A stretch of DNA of 10,515 bases. Origin: CAYVZZ01 sp964456185 (GTDB lineage: Bacteria > Pseudomonadota > Gammaproteobacteria > Pseudomonadales > Alcanivoracaceae). The notes below the pieces were generated by a model. That model saw only the letters and a list, made by a program, of their open reading frames with translations. It made no database searches and was not told where the DNA came from. The DNA is taken from assembly GCA_964456185.1 (NCBI GenBank), contig CAYVZZ010000074.1:1-10515 (forward strand), in the 5' to 3' direction. Shown here piece by piece: positions 1-7,188 of the stretch (its first letter is position 1; each line of letters starts with the position of its first letter). The position numbers were made by a program, and so were the translations under genes.

Positions 1-575
1 GTATCGCCCAAAAAGCCCGTGCCGCCGGTATCCATTTGATTTTGGCGACCCAGCGCCCCAGTGTGGATGTGATCACTGGCTTGATCAAAGCCAATGTGCC
101 GTCACGCATTAGTTTCCAAGTGTCATCAAAGGTGGACTCTCGCACCGTATTGGATCAAGGTGGTGCCGAGCAGCTGCTGGGGCAGGGCGATATGCTCTAT
201 TTGCCGGGTGGCACCAGCGTGCCCGAGCGGGTACATGGCGCTTTTGTATCAGATGGCGAAGTGCATCGTGTTTGTGATGATTGGCGTAAACGGGCGGAAC
301 CCGACTACCTGGAAGAGGTCTTACAGGGTGGTAGTGACGTAACAGGCGAAGCGGGTGGTAGCGGCGATGCCGAAGAAGATGACCCGTTATACGATGAGGC
401 TGTCGCCTGTGTAACGCAAAGCGGGCGAGCATCCATTTCATCTGTGCAACGAAAATTACGAGTAGGCTATAATCGAGCGGCACGCTTGGTGGAAGCCATG
501 GAAGCGGCTGGCGTCGTTAGTGAAGCCGGCCATAACGGAAAACGTGAGGTGTTGGCACCACCGCCAATGGAGTGA
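1..575 (+). CDS. ftsK: DNA translocase FtsK, C-terminal part (5' truncated by window)
   Basis: The window opens inside this gene; the first complete codon is at base 3, giving about 190 visible residues. FtsK is a membrane-anchored hexameric ATPase at the division septum. It pumps DNA and activates XerCD to resolve chromosome dimers. The visible part begins in the motor (beta) domain, with the conserved LILATQRPS and ITGLIKAN stretches, followed by SSKVDSRTVLDQGGAEQLLG and the GDMLYLPGGT loop. An acidic Gly-rich linker (about 350–385) leads into the winged-helix gamma domain, roughly the last 63 residues (ASISSVQRKLRVGYNRAARL), which in this family reads KOPS and contacts XerD. The gene ends with TGA nine residues after the REVL-type end of the domain, as is usual. 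The N-terminal membrane region and Walker motifs lie before the window. The ATG-like TTG at 36 is internal and not a real start. lolA follows after 5 bases. Confidence 0.97.
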   Translation, partial: IAQKARAAGIHLILATQRPSVDVITGLIKANVPSRISFQVSSKVDSRTVLDQGGAEQLLGQGDMLYLPGGTSVPERVHGAFVSDGEVHRVCDDWRKRAEPDYLEEVLQGGSDVTGEAGGSGDAEEDDPLYDEAVACVTQSGRASISSVQRKLRVGYNRAARLVEAMEAAGVVSEAGHNGKREVLAPPPME

Positions 576-580
576 TAACA

Positions 581-1210
581 ATGAAGAAAGTCGTCTTAGC
601 CGTATTACTGTTTTTGCCATTAATGGCGCAAGCAGCCGATATCGCAACCGAATCATTATTGTCCCACTTACGCCCGATTGAGAGCATGAGTGCGCATTTT
701 CAGCAGCTTACTTTGGGGCCAGATGGTCAGCAATTGCAAAGTAGTGAAGGTGACATGTTGGTCGCACGTGGCAATAAATTTCGCTGGCATGCTACTCAGC
801 CATATGAGCAGCTGGTAGTCGCCAATGGTAAACAGGTTTGGGTGTATGACCGAGGTTTGCAGCAAGTCGTCATCAAGCCACTAAAGAAGCAGATGACCAG
901 TACACCGGCATTACTTTTCGGTGGCACTCTGGATGAAGTGAAAAATGCTTTCGACGTGAGCATGGACGCCAGTGGGGCAAATAGGTCGCATTTCGTGCTG
1001 AAACCTCGTGATGACCGTGCCATGTTTAACCAGCTAGAAGTCAGCTTTGAAGATGGTGTGCCAAGCTCAATGCGCCTTATGGATTCGTTGGGACATAAAA
1101 CGTTGATTAATTTCAGCGACGTTAAATTGAACCCCGGTTTTAAGAAAGGCATCTTTGAGTTCACCCCTCCAACTGGTGTGGATGTGATCAAACAAAACCC
1201 GCATGAGTGA
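581..1210 (+). CDS. lolA: Outer-membrane lipoprotein carrier protein LolA
   Basis: LolA is the periplasmic chaperone that takes lipoproteins released by the LolCDE complex at the inner membrane and hands them to LolB at the outer membrane. The 209-residue product starts with a classic signal peptide (MKK, hydrophobic core, LMAQA) with likely cleavage after A18, giving a mature protein of about 191 residues, normal for the family. The conserved N-terminal half is recognisable: SAHFQQ near residue 37, the FRWH segment at 67–70 with the key Arg R68, and the PYEQLVVANGKQVWVYD stretch at 74–90. ATG 581 is chosen over the in-frame GTG at 572 because GGAG at 569–572 sits 8 bases upstream and the signal peptide then begins with MKK. 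It lies 5 bases after ftsK, and its last 8 bases overlap rarA, so translational coupling is likely. Confidence 0.95.
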   Translation: MKKVVLAVLLFLPLMAQAADIATESLLSHLRPIESMSAHFQQLTLGPDGQQLQSSEGDMLVARGNKFRWHATQPYEQLVVANGKQVWVYDRGLQQVVIKPLKKQMTSTPALLFGGTLDEVKNAFDVSMDASGANRSHFVLKPRDDRAMFNQLEVSFEDGVPSSMRLMDSLGHKTLINFSDVKLNPGFKKGIFEFTPPTGVDVIKQNPHE

Positions 1211-2549
1211 TCTGTTTACTCAATCTGCTGCTGAATATCAGCCACTAGCCGCCCGCTTGCGCCCCACGCAGGCGGGCGATTACGTAGGGCAGGCGCACTT
1301 AATGGCTGAAGGGCGGCCATTAGCTCAACTATTGGCACAAAAGCGCCTCCATTCTCTGATTTTTTGGGGGCCGCCGGGCACGGGAAAGACCACCTTGGCG
1401 CTCATGTTGGCAGCCAATATAGACGCCGAAGTAGAGCAGTTATCGGCCGTGCTGGCCGGTGTCAAAGATATCCGCGCGGCCGTAGCGCGTGCCCGCGAAC
1501 GCCGTCAGCAGGGGCGTGCCACGGTGTTGTTTGTTGACGAAGTTCATCGTTTCAACAAAGCCCAGCAAGATGCTTTTTTGCCCCACGTCGAAGACGGCAC
1601 GGTGGTTTTCGTGGGTGCGACCACAGAAAATCCGTCATTCGAGTTAAACAACGCACTGTTGTCGCGGGTGCGCGTGTATCGCTTGGTGAATTTAACGCCT
1701 GATGAATTGCGGCCGTTATTTCAGCGCGCCTGCCATGAGCCCGAACTGGCGGCATTCGAGTTTACTCAAGCGGCACAAACCTTGTTGATTCAGGCTGCTG
1801 ATGGTGATGCCCGGCGTTTATTGAATTTGTTGGAAACCTGCGCCGATTTGCTAGTGGAACAAACGCGAGTGGACGTGGACGACTTGCGGCCATTATTGCG
1901 TGACCAAGTGCGCCGTTTCGATAAAGGTGGTGATGCCTTTTATGATCAGATCTCCGCTTTGCACAAATCGGTGCGCGGTTCTGATCCAGATGCGGCACTG
2001 TATTGGTTTAGTCGCATGTTGGATGGCGGCTGCGATCCGCGTTATTTATCCAGGCGCATTGTGCGTATTGCTTGGGAAGACATTGGCTTGGCTGACCCCC
2101 GTGCCATGCAGATCGCCAATGATGCGGCTACGACCTTCGAGCGCCTCGGCAGCCCGGAAGGGGAATTGGCACTGGCGCAGGCTGTTATCTATCTGGCAGT
2201 GGCCGCCAAGAGTAATGCTGGCTATAAATCGTACAAACAGATGAAGCAATTTGTAGCGAATGCCCCCAGTAGCGATGTACCCTTGCATCTGCGTAACGCA
2301 CCGACGAAACTGATGCGCCAAGAAGGCTATGGTGCCGACTATCATTATGCACACGATTACCCCGATGCGTTTGTCGCAGGCGAGAATTATTTGCCCCAAG
2401 GCGTCGAGGTGCCAACCTATGAACCCGTACCGCGCGGGCTGGAAATTCGGATTGGCGAAAAGGTAAGCCGACTGCGGCAGAAAAATGCACAAAGTCGCTG
2501 GAAACGTTATCAAGACACTGTCGACAACACCGGCAGTACAACCGATTAA
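1203..2549 (+). CDS. rarA: Replication-associated recombination protein RarA (MgsA), AAA+ ATPase
   Basis: RarA is a cytoplasmic tetrameric AAA+ ATPase related to clamp loaders, acting at stalled replication forks and in recombination. The 448 residues show Walker A GPPGTGKT at 56–63, Walker B VLFVDEVH at 108–115 with D112/E113, the sensor-1 region VGATTENPSF at 137–146, and an SR arginine-finger pair at 154–155. The rest matches the lid and tetramerisation domains of the family (for example GGCDPRYLSRRIVRIAWEDIG in the third quarter of the protein and LHLRNAPTKLM further on). The start at 1203 fits the family N-terminus (QPLAARLRP). The start lies inside lolA (8-base overlap) with no good ribosome binding site of its own, suggesting coupling to lolA translation. 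serS follows after 18 bases, matching the order known in enterobacteria. No crcB gene intervenes, unlike in some pseudomonads. Confidence 0.96.
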   Translation: MSDLFTQSAAEYQPLAARLRPTQAGDYVGQAHLMAEGRPLAQLLAQKRLHSLIFWGPPGTGKTTLALMLAANIDAEVEQLSAVLAGVKDIRAAVARARERRQQGRATVLFVDEVHRFNKAQQDAFLPHVEDGTVVFVGATTENPSFELNNALLSRVRVYRLVNLTPDELRPLFQRACHEPELAAFEFTQAAQTLLIQAADGDARRLLNLLETCADLLVEQTRVDVDDLRPLLRDQVRRFDKGGDAFYDQISALHKSVRGSDPDAALYWFSRMLDGGCDPRYLSRRIVRIAWEDIGLADPRAMQIANDAATTFERLGSPEGELALAQAVIYLAVAAKSNAGYKSYKQMKQFVANAPSSDVPLHLRNAPTKLMRQEGYGADYHYAHDYPDAFVAGENYLPQGVEVPTYEPVPRGLEIRIGEKVSRLRQKNAQSRWKRYQDTVDNTGSTTD

Positions 2550-2556
2550 GTAGGTG

Positions 2557-2562
2557 AGGAGG
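2557..2562 (+). promoter_or_regulatory. Strong Shine–Dalgarno for serS (decides the TTG start)
   Basis: A perfect AGGAGG lies in the 18-base gap between rarA and serS, 5 bases before TTG at 2568. It supports the non-ATG start, since no in-frame ATG occurs near it and the TTG-initiated protein has the expected family N-terminus (MLD). Confidence 0.75.
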
Positions 2563-2567
2563 GAGCT

Positions 2568-3860
2568 TTGCTCGACCTAAAACAGTTGCGTAAAAACGGT
2601 GACTACATCGCCCAGCGTTTAACCACTCGGGGCTTTAAGCTGGATTTGGATAAATTGCACCAGTTGGATGCCCAGCGCAAAGAAGCCGATGTCAAAAGTC
2701 AGGCTTTGGCAGCCGAACGCAAAAAGGCCTCAAAGCGCATTGGCCAACTTATTCAAAGCGGAAAAACCGTTGATGAAGCCAAGGCCGAAGTGGCTGATCA
2801 GCTAAAAACCATCGATCAAGAGCTCGATTCTCTCAAGCAGCAGGCTGCTGACGTACATGCCGAAATCAATGCCTTCTTGATGGCAGTGCCTAATGTGCCG
2901 GATGAGGTGGTGCCTGCTGGCAAAGACGATCAGGACAACCAAGAAATTCGTCACTGGGGCGAACCGCGTGAGTTGGATTTTGAACCACTGGATCACGTGG
3001 ATTTAGGAGCAGGGTTGACCGAGGGTAAGCTCGACTTTGAAGCCGCGAGCCAACTATCCGGTTCACGCTTTGCGGTCATGCAAGGCACTTTGGCTCGCCT
3101 GCATCGTGCTCTAGCTGATTTTATGCTCGATTTGCATACCCAGCAGCATGGCTACCGCGAATTATATGTGCCTTATCTAGTTGGCCCCCAAGCGCTAAAA
3201 GGCACGGGGCAATTGCCGAAATTTGAGGCCGATCTATTCAAATTGCGCGGCGAACGCGAGTTGTACCTCATCCCTACCGCCGAAGTGCCGGTGACCAACC
3301 TGGCCGCCGGTCAAATCATTGAAGCCGATCAGTTGCCGCGTCGGTTTGTAAGCCATACGCCATGTTTCCGATCCGAAGCCGGTAGCTACGGCAAAGATAC
3401 CCGAGGCATGATTCGCCAGCACCAATTCGACAAGGTGGAGCTGGTGCAGATGGTGCGCCCGGAAGATTCCGACGATGCATTAGAGTCACTAACGTCTCAT
3501 GCGGAAGCGGTGTTACAAGCCCTCGACTTACCTTATCGAGTAATGTTGCTGTGTGGCGGTGATTTGGGCTTCTCTGCAGCCCGCACTTACGATTTGGAAG
3601 TTTGGCTACCGAGTCAAAATACCTACCGTGAGATTTCCTCTTGCTCCAACTTCCGCGACTACCAAGCGCGTCGTATGCAAGCCCGCTGGCGTAATCCGGA
3701 AACCGGTAAGCCCGAACTGCTTAACACCATTAATGGCTCGGGTCTGGCTGTAGGACGTGCCTTGGTGGCCGTGCTGGAGAATTATCAAAATGCCGATGGC
3801 AGCATTACTGTTCCTGAGGCGTTGCGCCCCTATATGGGTGGCCGGGATGTGCTGCAGTAA
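2568..3860 (+). CDS. serS: Serine–tRNA ligase
   Basis: This is a class II aminoacyl-tRNA synthetase charging tRNA-Ser (and tRNA-Sec) with serine in the cytoplasm. The 430 residues match the E. coli enzyme in length. The N-terminal tRNA-binding coiled-coil arm spans about residues 28–103 and is rich in K, E, Q and A. The catalytic core shows motif 1 around GYRELYVPYLV (195–205), the TAEVPVTN serine-pocket segment (237–244), motif 2 FRSEAGSYGKDTRGMIRQHQF (267–287), and motif 3 around NGSGLAVGRAL (389–399) with R397. Translation starts at TTG 2568 behind AGGAGG; MLDLKQLR aligns with the family start. It is the last gene of the ftsK–lolA–rarA–serS block. No convincing intrinsic terminator follows. 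Confidence 0.97.
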   Translation: MLDLKQLRKNGDYIAQRLTTRGFKLDLDKLHQLDAQRKEADVKSQALAAERKKASKRIGQLIQSGKTVDEAKAEVADQLKTIDQELDSLKQQAADVHAEINAFLMAVPNVPDEVVPAGKDDQDNQEIRHWGEPRELDFEPLDHVDLGAGLTEGKLDFEAASQLSGSRFAVMQGTLARLHRALADFMLDLHTQQHGYRELYVPYLVGPQALKGTGQLPKFEADLFKLRGERELYLIPTAEVPVTNLAAGQIIEADQLPRRFVSHTPCFRSEAGSYGKDTRGMIRQHQFDKVELVQMVRPEDSDDALESLTSHAEAVLQALDLPYRVMLLCGGDLGFSAARTYDLEVWLPSQNTYREISSCSNFRDYQARRMQARWRNPETGKPELLNTINGSGLAVGRALVAVLENYQNADGSITVPEALRPYMGGRDVLQ

Positions 3861-3887
3861 CGGATGGTAGATGATGTTTTGTGCAAT

Positions 3888-3918
3888 TTGTCAGCTGGGG
3901 CTTGCCAGCCATGATATT
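3888..3918 (+). promoter_or_regulatory. Possible sigma-70 promoter for the SLT–gpsA gene run
   Basis: TTGTCA (3888–3893, 5 of 6 to the −35 consensus) is followed, after a long 19-base spacer, by GATATT (3913–3918, 4 of 6 to the −10). It lies in the 99-base gap between serS and the lipoprotein gene, where a new promoter would be expected. The match is weak and the spacing poor. Confidence 0.22.
3894..3909 (+). repeat. Short hairpin in serS–lipoprotein gap
   Basis: A perfect 5-bp inverted repeat, GCTGG and CCAGC, encloses a 6-base loop. It is not followed by a T tract, so it is not a standard intrinsic terminator. The right arm overlaps the first copy of a TGCCAGCC direct repeat (3903–3910 and 3922–3929). 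Its function is unknown, and it may be chance. Confidence 0.3.
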
Positions 3919-3959
3919 CCATGCCAGCCTTGGCCTCATTAAATAACAAGAAGACTGAT

Positions 3960-4556
3960 ATGCACCGTAAACCGCTCGTTGGGTTGCTTTTGCTGTGTGT
4001 TTCGTTGCTGGCAGGTTGTGCAAGCCAACCCAGCAATATCAATAACGCCTGCGTAATTTACGGCGAAAATGGTGGCTGGTTTAACAACTGGTACGACATC
4101 ACCGCCGATGTGCAGCAAGAATACGGTGTGCCCAAGTCCATCATCCTGGCAACAATTCGCCAAGAATCGGCGTTTAAAGAAAATGCCAAACCGCCGCGCA
4201 CCTATCTGCTAGGCTTTATTCCCTGGTTTCGACCGTCCGATGCCTTCGGCTACCCGCAAGCGCTCGACTCCACTTGGTCGCACTACCAAAAACAAACTGG
4301 GCGTTACGGTGCAGAGCGTGATGTCTTTTCTGATGCAGCGTATTTTGTGGGCTGGTATTACGCCCGCTCGCACCAAATTAATGGCATTGCGTTGACCAAC
4401 GCCTATGACCTTTATCTCACCTATTATTTCGGCCACACCGGTTACGCTCGTGGCGACTGGCGAGACCGACCGGATGTTCGACGCATTGCCCAAAAAGTTG
4501 CCCGACAGGCTAAAACCTATCGTCGGCAAATGCGGCAGTGTGGTTACGCGCCTTAA
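3960..4556 (+). CDS. SLT-like (lysozyme-fold) lipoprotein, putative lytic transglycosylase
   Basis: The 198-residue product begins with a lipoprotein signal peptide: MHRK, a Leu-rich core and lipobox LAGC with the lipidated Cys at C20. A is at +2, which favours sorting to the outer membrane by the Lol pathway, whose carrier lolA lies upstream. The mature part looks like the Slt/goose-lysozyme fold. IILATIRQESAF (61–72) carries the expected catalytic Glu E69 in the ES motif, and SDAFGYPQALDSTW (93–106) sits where soluble transglycosylases have SxxGLMQ. The C-terminal half is Tyr-rich (for example YDLYLTYYFGHTGY), as in the substrate-binding part of this fold. If active it would cleave peptidoglycan glycan strands in the periplasm. 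The upstream in-frame ATG at 3921 is rejected because it would bury the signal peptide. It is the first of six closely spaced genes. Confidence 0.82.
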   Translation: MHRKPLVGLLLLCVSLLAGCASQPSNINNACVIYGENGGWFNNWYDITADVQQEYGVPKSIILATIRQESAFKENAKPPRTYLLGFIPWFRPSDAFGYPQALDSTWSHYQKQTGRYGAERDVFSDAAYFVGWYYARSHQINGIALTNAYDLYLTYYFGHTGYARGDWRDRPDVRRIAQKVARQAKTYRRQMRQCGYAP

Positions 4557-4573
4557 TTAATAAAGAGCCTTTT

Positions 4574-4996
4574 ATGGAATCCATTGTTTACGGTTGTATT
4601 AAACATCTGCCATTTGGCGAACTGGATGAACGGCGTGCTAGCTGTTTTACCAATCGGCGTGTCATTCACCAATTGCCAATGACAGACGCTTGGCCGTTTA
4701 TTTGCCGTGAAATGTTTGCCGTGCCCAGCGACGAGATCCTTGGTGGGCAATATAAAACCCAAGTGGTGCACTTTGGCATGGCCTATCACGGTGTCGAATA
4801 CGAATGGAGCTCTTGGGTTGAAAAATTTGAAGATTTATTGCGCAAAATGTATTGGGTTAGCGCGGTAGTGCATTTGGAAACAGAATTATCCGGGGTGCAT
4901 ACCTTTATGTGGGAATCATCCGAGCTGTGCCATGAACCAGGCGGCGGCGACCTTAATGTGCGCTGTGAATGGTCGCGTGAGGCTGCAATCGCATGA
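4574..4996 (+). CDS. Uncharacterised 140-residue protein
   Basis: I do not recognise this family with confidence. The product is soluble-looking, with no signal peptide or membrane segment, and is probably cytoplasmic. It is mildly acidic and unusually rich in aromatic residues, with seven Trp (W40, W78, W81, W94, W113 and W133 among those clearly placed in motifs such as YEWSSW and VRCEWSRE). It has five Cys (C8, C24, C44, C119, C131). Alternating hydrophobic stretches (TQVVHFGMAYHGVEYEW, VSAVVHLETELSG) suggest beta strands around a helix (WVEKFEDLLRKMYW, 81–94). ATG 4574 is chosen over an in-frame ATG at 4538 inside the preceding gene, since a GAG sits 6 bases upstream and only 17 bases separate it from that gene. 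It ends in an ATGA overlap with the YheU-family gene, so the two are probably translated together. Codon use looks like that of the neighbours. Confidence 0.8.
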   Translation: MESIVYGCIKHLPFGELDERRASCFTNRRVIHQLPMTDAWPFICREMFAVPSDEILGGQYKTQVVHFGMAYHGVEYEWSSWVEKFEDLLRKMYWVSAVVHLETELSGVHTFMWESSELCHEPGGGDLNVRCEWSREAAIA

Positions 4997-5232
4997 TTGT
5001 ACCTTGGGAAGCGCTAAACGACGATACCTTGCAGTTGCTACTGGAAGAATACGTCAGCCGCGATGGCACGGATTATGGCGAGGTTGAAATTAGCTTGGAA
5101 ACACGCGTAAAACAGGTGCGGCAGGCACTGAGCAAAAAGAAGTTGGTGGTGTGGTTTGATGAGCCATCACGTTCAACCAACATCATACCCATCGAGAAGG
5201 CCAATGCTGCGCAGCAGTTTGAGCAGGAGTGA
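4993..5232 (+). CDS. YheU/UPF0270 family protein
   Basis: A 79-residue cytoplasmic protein of unknown function matching the UPF0270 (YheU) family of gammaproteobacteria. The diagnostic features are the N-terminal IVPWEAL, the central LLLEEYVSRDGTDYGEVE (16–33), the helix ETRVKQVRQAL, and the strand LVVWFDEPSRSTNIIP, close to the E. coli pattern (IPW…REGTDYGE…NIMP). It is about seven residues longer than the E. coli protein, mostly at the C-terminus. It starts inside the last codon of the 140-residue gene (ATGA overlap) and ends just before gpsA. The AGGAG that serves gpsA lies in its last codons. Confidence 0.9.
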   Translation: MIVPWEALNDDTLQLLLEEYVSRDGTDYGEVEISLETRVKQVRQALSKKKLVVWFDEPSRSTNIIPIEKANAAQQFEQE

Positions 5233-5238
5233 AGCGTG

Positions 5239-6279
5239 ATGACGTCGTCAACTGACAAGCCGAAAGCAACAGTATTGGGAGGGGGCAGTTTTGGTACCGC
5301 TATTGCCACCATCCTAGCTGAAAATGATTTTGACACTAAACTCTGGGTGCGTGATGCGGAAACCGCCGAAGCCATTAACGAAGCCAGCGAAAATAGCCGC
5401 TACTTGCCCGGTGCCGAATTACCAGCAAATCTTGAAGCAACAGACTCATTGCGACAAGCGACTGCGGATTCGCGATTAGTGTTTATTGCCATTCCCAGCA
5501 AAGCATTTAAAGATGTGCTGGAGCAGGCGCGCGACAATATCGCCGATGGCACTTTGGTGGTCAGCTGCACCAAAGGCATTTATGCCGACGGCTTCCTGCT
5601 CATGAGCCAATTGCTGGAAAAAGAGTGGCCACAAGCGCGTGTCGGCGTGTTGAGTGGGCCAAATTTAGCGCGTGAAGTTGTCGAGCGGAAATTTACCGGC
5701 ACGGTTATCGCCAGCCGAGATTCCGCGCTTTGTGGCTATGTCCAGGAGGCACTGGGTTGCGATTACTTCCGTGTTTACGACAATCGCGATGTGTATGGTG
5801 TCGAGTTGGCCGGTGCCCTGAAAAACATATACGCCATTGCCTCGGGCATTGCCGCTGCCATTGGCGTGGGTGAAAACAGTCGCAGCTTTCTCATTACCAG
5901 AAGCCTTGCGGAAATGAGCCGTTTTGCCGTCAGGCAGGGCGCTAACCCCATGACTTTTCTCGGTCTCGCCGGCGTAGGTGATCTTATCGTCACCTGCTCT
6001 TCATCCCTGTCGCGCAATTACCGTGTGGGATATCAGCTAGGGCAGGGCAAGAGCCTGGATGAAGCGATAGAAGCATTAGGCCAGGTGGCAGAAGGTGTTA
6101 ACACCGTGCGTCTGGTTGCCGAGAAGGCAAAGGAACAAGCCATTTACATGCCCATTGCGACAGGGCTGTATCACATCCTTTTCAAGCAGGCGTCACTATC
6201 TGATGTGGCACATGGCTTGATGTTGGGTGAACACAATCATGATGTTGAATTCCAACTGAGCACACAAGAAGGGCAATAG
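5239..6279 (+). CDS. gpsA: Glycerol-3-phosphate dehydrogenase [NAD(P)+]
   Basis: GpsA reduces dihydroxyacetone phosphate to sn-glycerol-3-phosphate, the backbone for phospholipid synthesis, in the cytoplasm. The 346 residues (E. coli about 339) show the Rossmann dinucleotide-binding loop VLGGGSFGTA (12–21), the FIAIPS segment (82–87), VSCTKGI (108–114), the SGPNLAREV signature (139–147), the catalytic Lys K195 in ELAGALKN, and the C-terminal domain with GLAGVGDLIVTC (242–253) and SRNYRVG (258–264). Two adjacent starts are possible, GTG 5236 and ATG 5239. AGGAG (5225–5229) is 6 and 9 bases away from them respectively. ATG is preferred, but the choice changes only one residue. The yheU-like gene ends 6 bases before it, and a sixA-type gene follows after 1 base. 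Confidence 0.97.
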   Translation: MTSSTDKPKATVLGGGSFGTAIATILAENDFDTKLWVRDAETAEAINEASENSRYLPGAELPANLEATDSLRQATADSRLVFIAIPSKAFKDVLEQARDNIADGTLVVSCTKGIYADGFLLMSQLLEKEWPQARVGVLSGPNLAREVVERKFTGTVIASRDSALCGYVQEALGCDYFRVYDNRDVYGVELAGALKNIYAIASGIAAAIGVGENSRSFLITRSLAEMSRFAVRQGANPMTFLGLAGVGDLIVTCSSSLSRNYRVGYQLGQGKSLDEAIEALGQVAEGVNTVRLVAEKAKEQAIYMPIATGLYHILFKQASLSDVAHGLMLGEHNHDVEFQLSTQEGQ

Positions 6280-6280
6280 C

Positions 6281-6757
6281 ATGAAACTGTTTATCGTGCG
6301 ACACGGAGAAGCCGAACCGCAACGTAGTGATGATGAAGCGCGGCTATTAACACCACATGGCGAAGCTCAAGTTGGCGCACTTTGGGATACCTTGTGCGAC
6401 AAAGGCGTTAAAGTGCAGCGTATTGTAGCCAGCCCGTTTAAGCGCACCCAGCAAACGGCCGGATTGATACAAGCGCGTTACCCGCAATTGACAATTGAAA
6501 CCCAGCCGTGTTTGTTAAGCGAAGGTGACCCGCATGCGGTATTCGATTGGCTAAACGCGCAACCCCAGGAAAATGGCTTATTGCTTGTCAGTCACATGCC
6601 GCTAGTAGCGATATTGACGGGCATGTTAACCGATTGTGCATCGGCTCGCTTACCCTTTGTGCCAGGTATGGTGGCTTGCCTTGACCTTGAAGTGGCGGCT
6701 ATCGCCGGTGCCCGTTTACGCTGGTGCATATCCCCCGAAACAGGAGTTGTGAAATGA
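6281..6757 (+). CDS. sixA: SixA-type phosphohistidine phosphatase
   Basis: A small histidine-phosphatase-superfamily protein of 158 residues, the length of E. coli SixA (161). SixA removes phosphate from histidine on signalling phosphotransfer proteins; ArcB and the nitrogen PTS protein NPr have been proposed as targets. The catalytic RHG motif is at 7–9 with nucleophile H8, the Arg of SPFKRTQQT is at R55, and the second catalytic His H105 lies in VSHMPL. There is no large insertion such as phosphoglycerate mutases carry, which favours SixA. It starts 1 base after the gpsA stop, and its stop overlaps the next start (ATGA at 6754–6757), so coupling with both neighbours is expected. The real substrate in this organism cannot be read from sequence. 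Confidence 0.9.
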   Translation: MKLFIVRHGEAEPQRSDDEARLLTPHGEAQVGALWDTLCDKGVKVQRIVASPFKRTQQTAGLIQARYPQLTIETQPCLLSEGDPHAVFDWLNAQPQENGLLLVSHMPLVAILTGMLTDCASARLPFVPGMVACLDLEVAAIAGARLRWCISPETGVVK

Positions 6758-7188
6758 GTAAGATTTGGAATGTCACCCCCAGCCTCGAACAGCTGGAGAA
6801 CATGCAAAGAAACAGCATTGTTGAGTGGTTGGACATCAAAGTGACTGAGCTGGGTGACGACTTTGTTCGCGGCACGATGCCGGTCGACCATCGCACCCAT
6901 CAGCCTATGGGATTATTGCATGGTGGTGCATCTGTTGTTTTGGCCGAATCATTGGGCAGTTTGGCAGCCAACCTTTGTGTCGAGCAGGGCAAAGAATATT
7001 GTGTTGGGTTGGATATCAACGCCAACCACCTGCGAAGTGCGTGCAATGGTTTGGTGACCGGTACGGCACGCCCTGTGCATATTGGACGTTCCACCCAAGT
7101 GTGGGAAATCGATATTCGTGATGACAATGATAAACGGGTTTGCATCAGCCGGTTGACCATGGCAGTAAAGCAGATCCCGGCAACCTGA
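6754..7188 (+). CDS. Hotdog-fold acyl-CoA thioesterase, YdiI/MenI-like
   Basis: A 144-residue single hotdog-domain protein of the PaaI/YdiI type. Key features are the MPVDHRTHQPMGLLHGG stretch (42–58), with H56 and the helix-start GG, followed by the presumed catalytic E65 in SVVLAESLGS. In YdiI the equivalent Glu acts as base or nucleophile. Later strands (VGLDINANHLR, GTARPVHIGRSTQVWEID) match YdiI closely. E. coli YdiI hydrolyses 1,4-dihydroxy-2-naphthoyl-CoA in menaquinone synthesis and other aromatic acyl-CoAs; the substrate here is unknown, and no menaquinone genes are nearby. ATG 6754 is chosen because AGGAG (6742–6746) is 7 bases upstream. An in-frame start at 6724 lies inside sixA. 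It is the last gene of the run, and a palindrome begins exactly at its stop codon. Confidence 0.9.
   Translation: MSKIWNVTPSLEQLENMQRNSIVEWLDIKVTELGDDFVRGTMPVDHRTHQPMGLLHGGASVVLAESLGSLAANLCVEQGKEYCVGLDINANHLRSACNGLVTGTARPVHIGRSTQVWEIDIRDDNDKRVCISRLTMAVKQIPAT

Noticed and set aside
2046..2541. Long reverse-strand open frames inside rarA (118 and 155 codons)
   Set aside because: They lie wholly opposite a well-supported conserved gene, and their products match no family and have odd composition. They are a by-product of rarA codon use.
3894..3909. Hairpin after serS as an intrinsic terminator
   Set aside because: The stem is only 5 bp and no T tract follows, so termination here is not supported.
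3921..3959. Upstream ATG extending the lipoprotein by 13 residues
   Set aside because: It would place polar residues before the signal peptide and spoil a normal MHRK–hydrophobic–LAGC leader starting at 3960.
6281..6757. Phosphoglycerate mutase (GpmB-like) for the RHG protein
   Set aside because: The protein is short and lacks the inserted segments of mutases. Length and the spacing of the two catalytic His residues fit SixA better.
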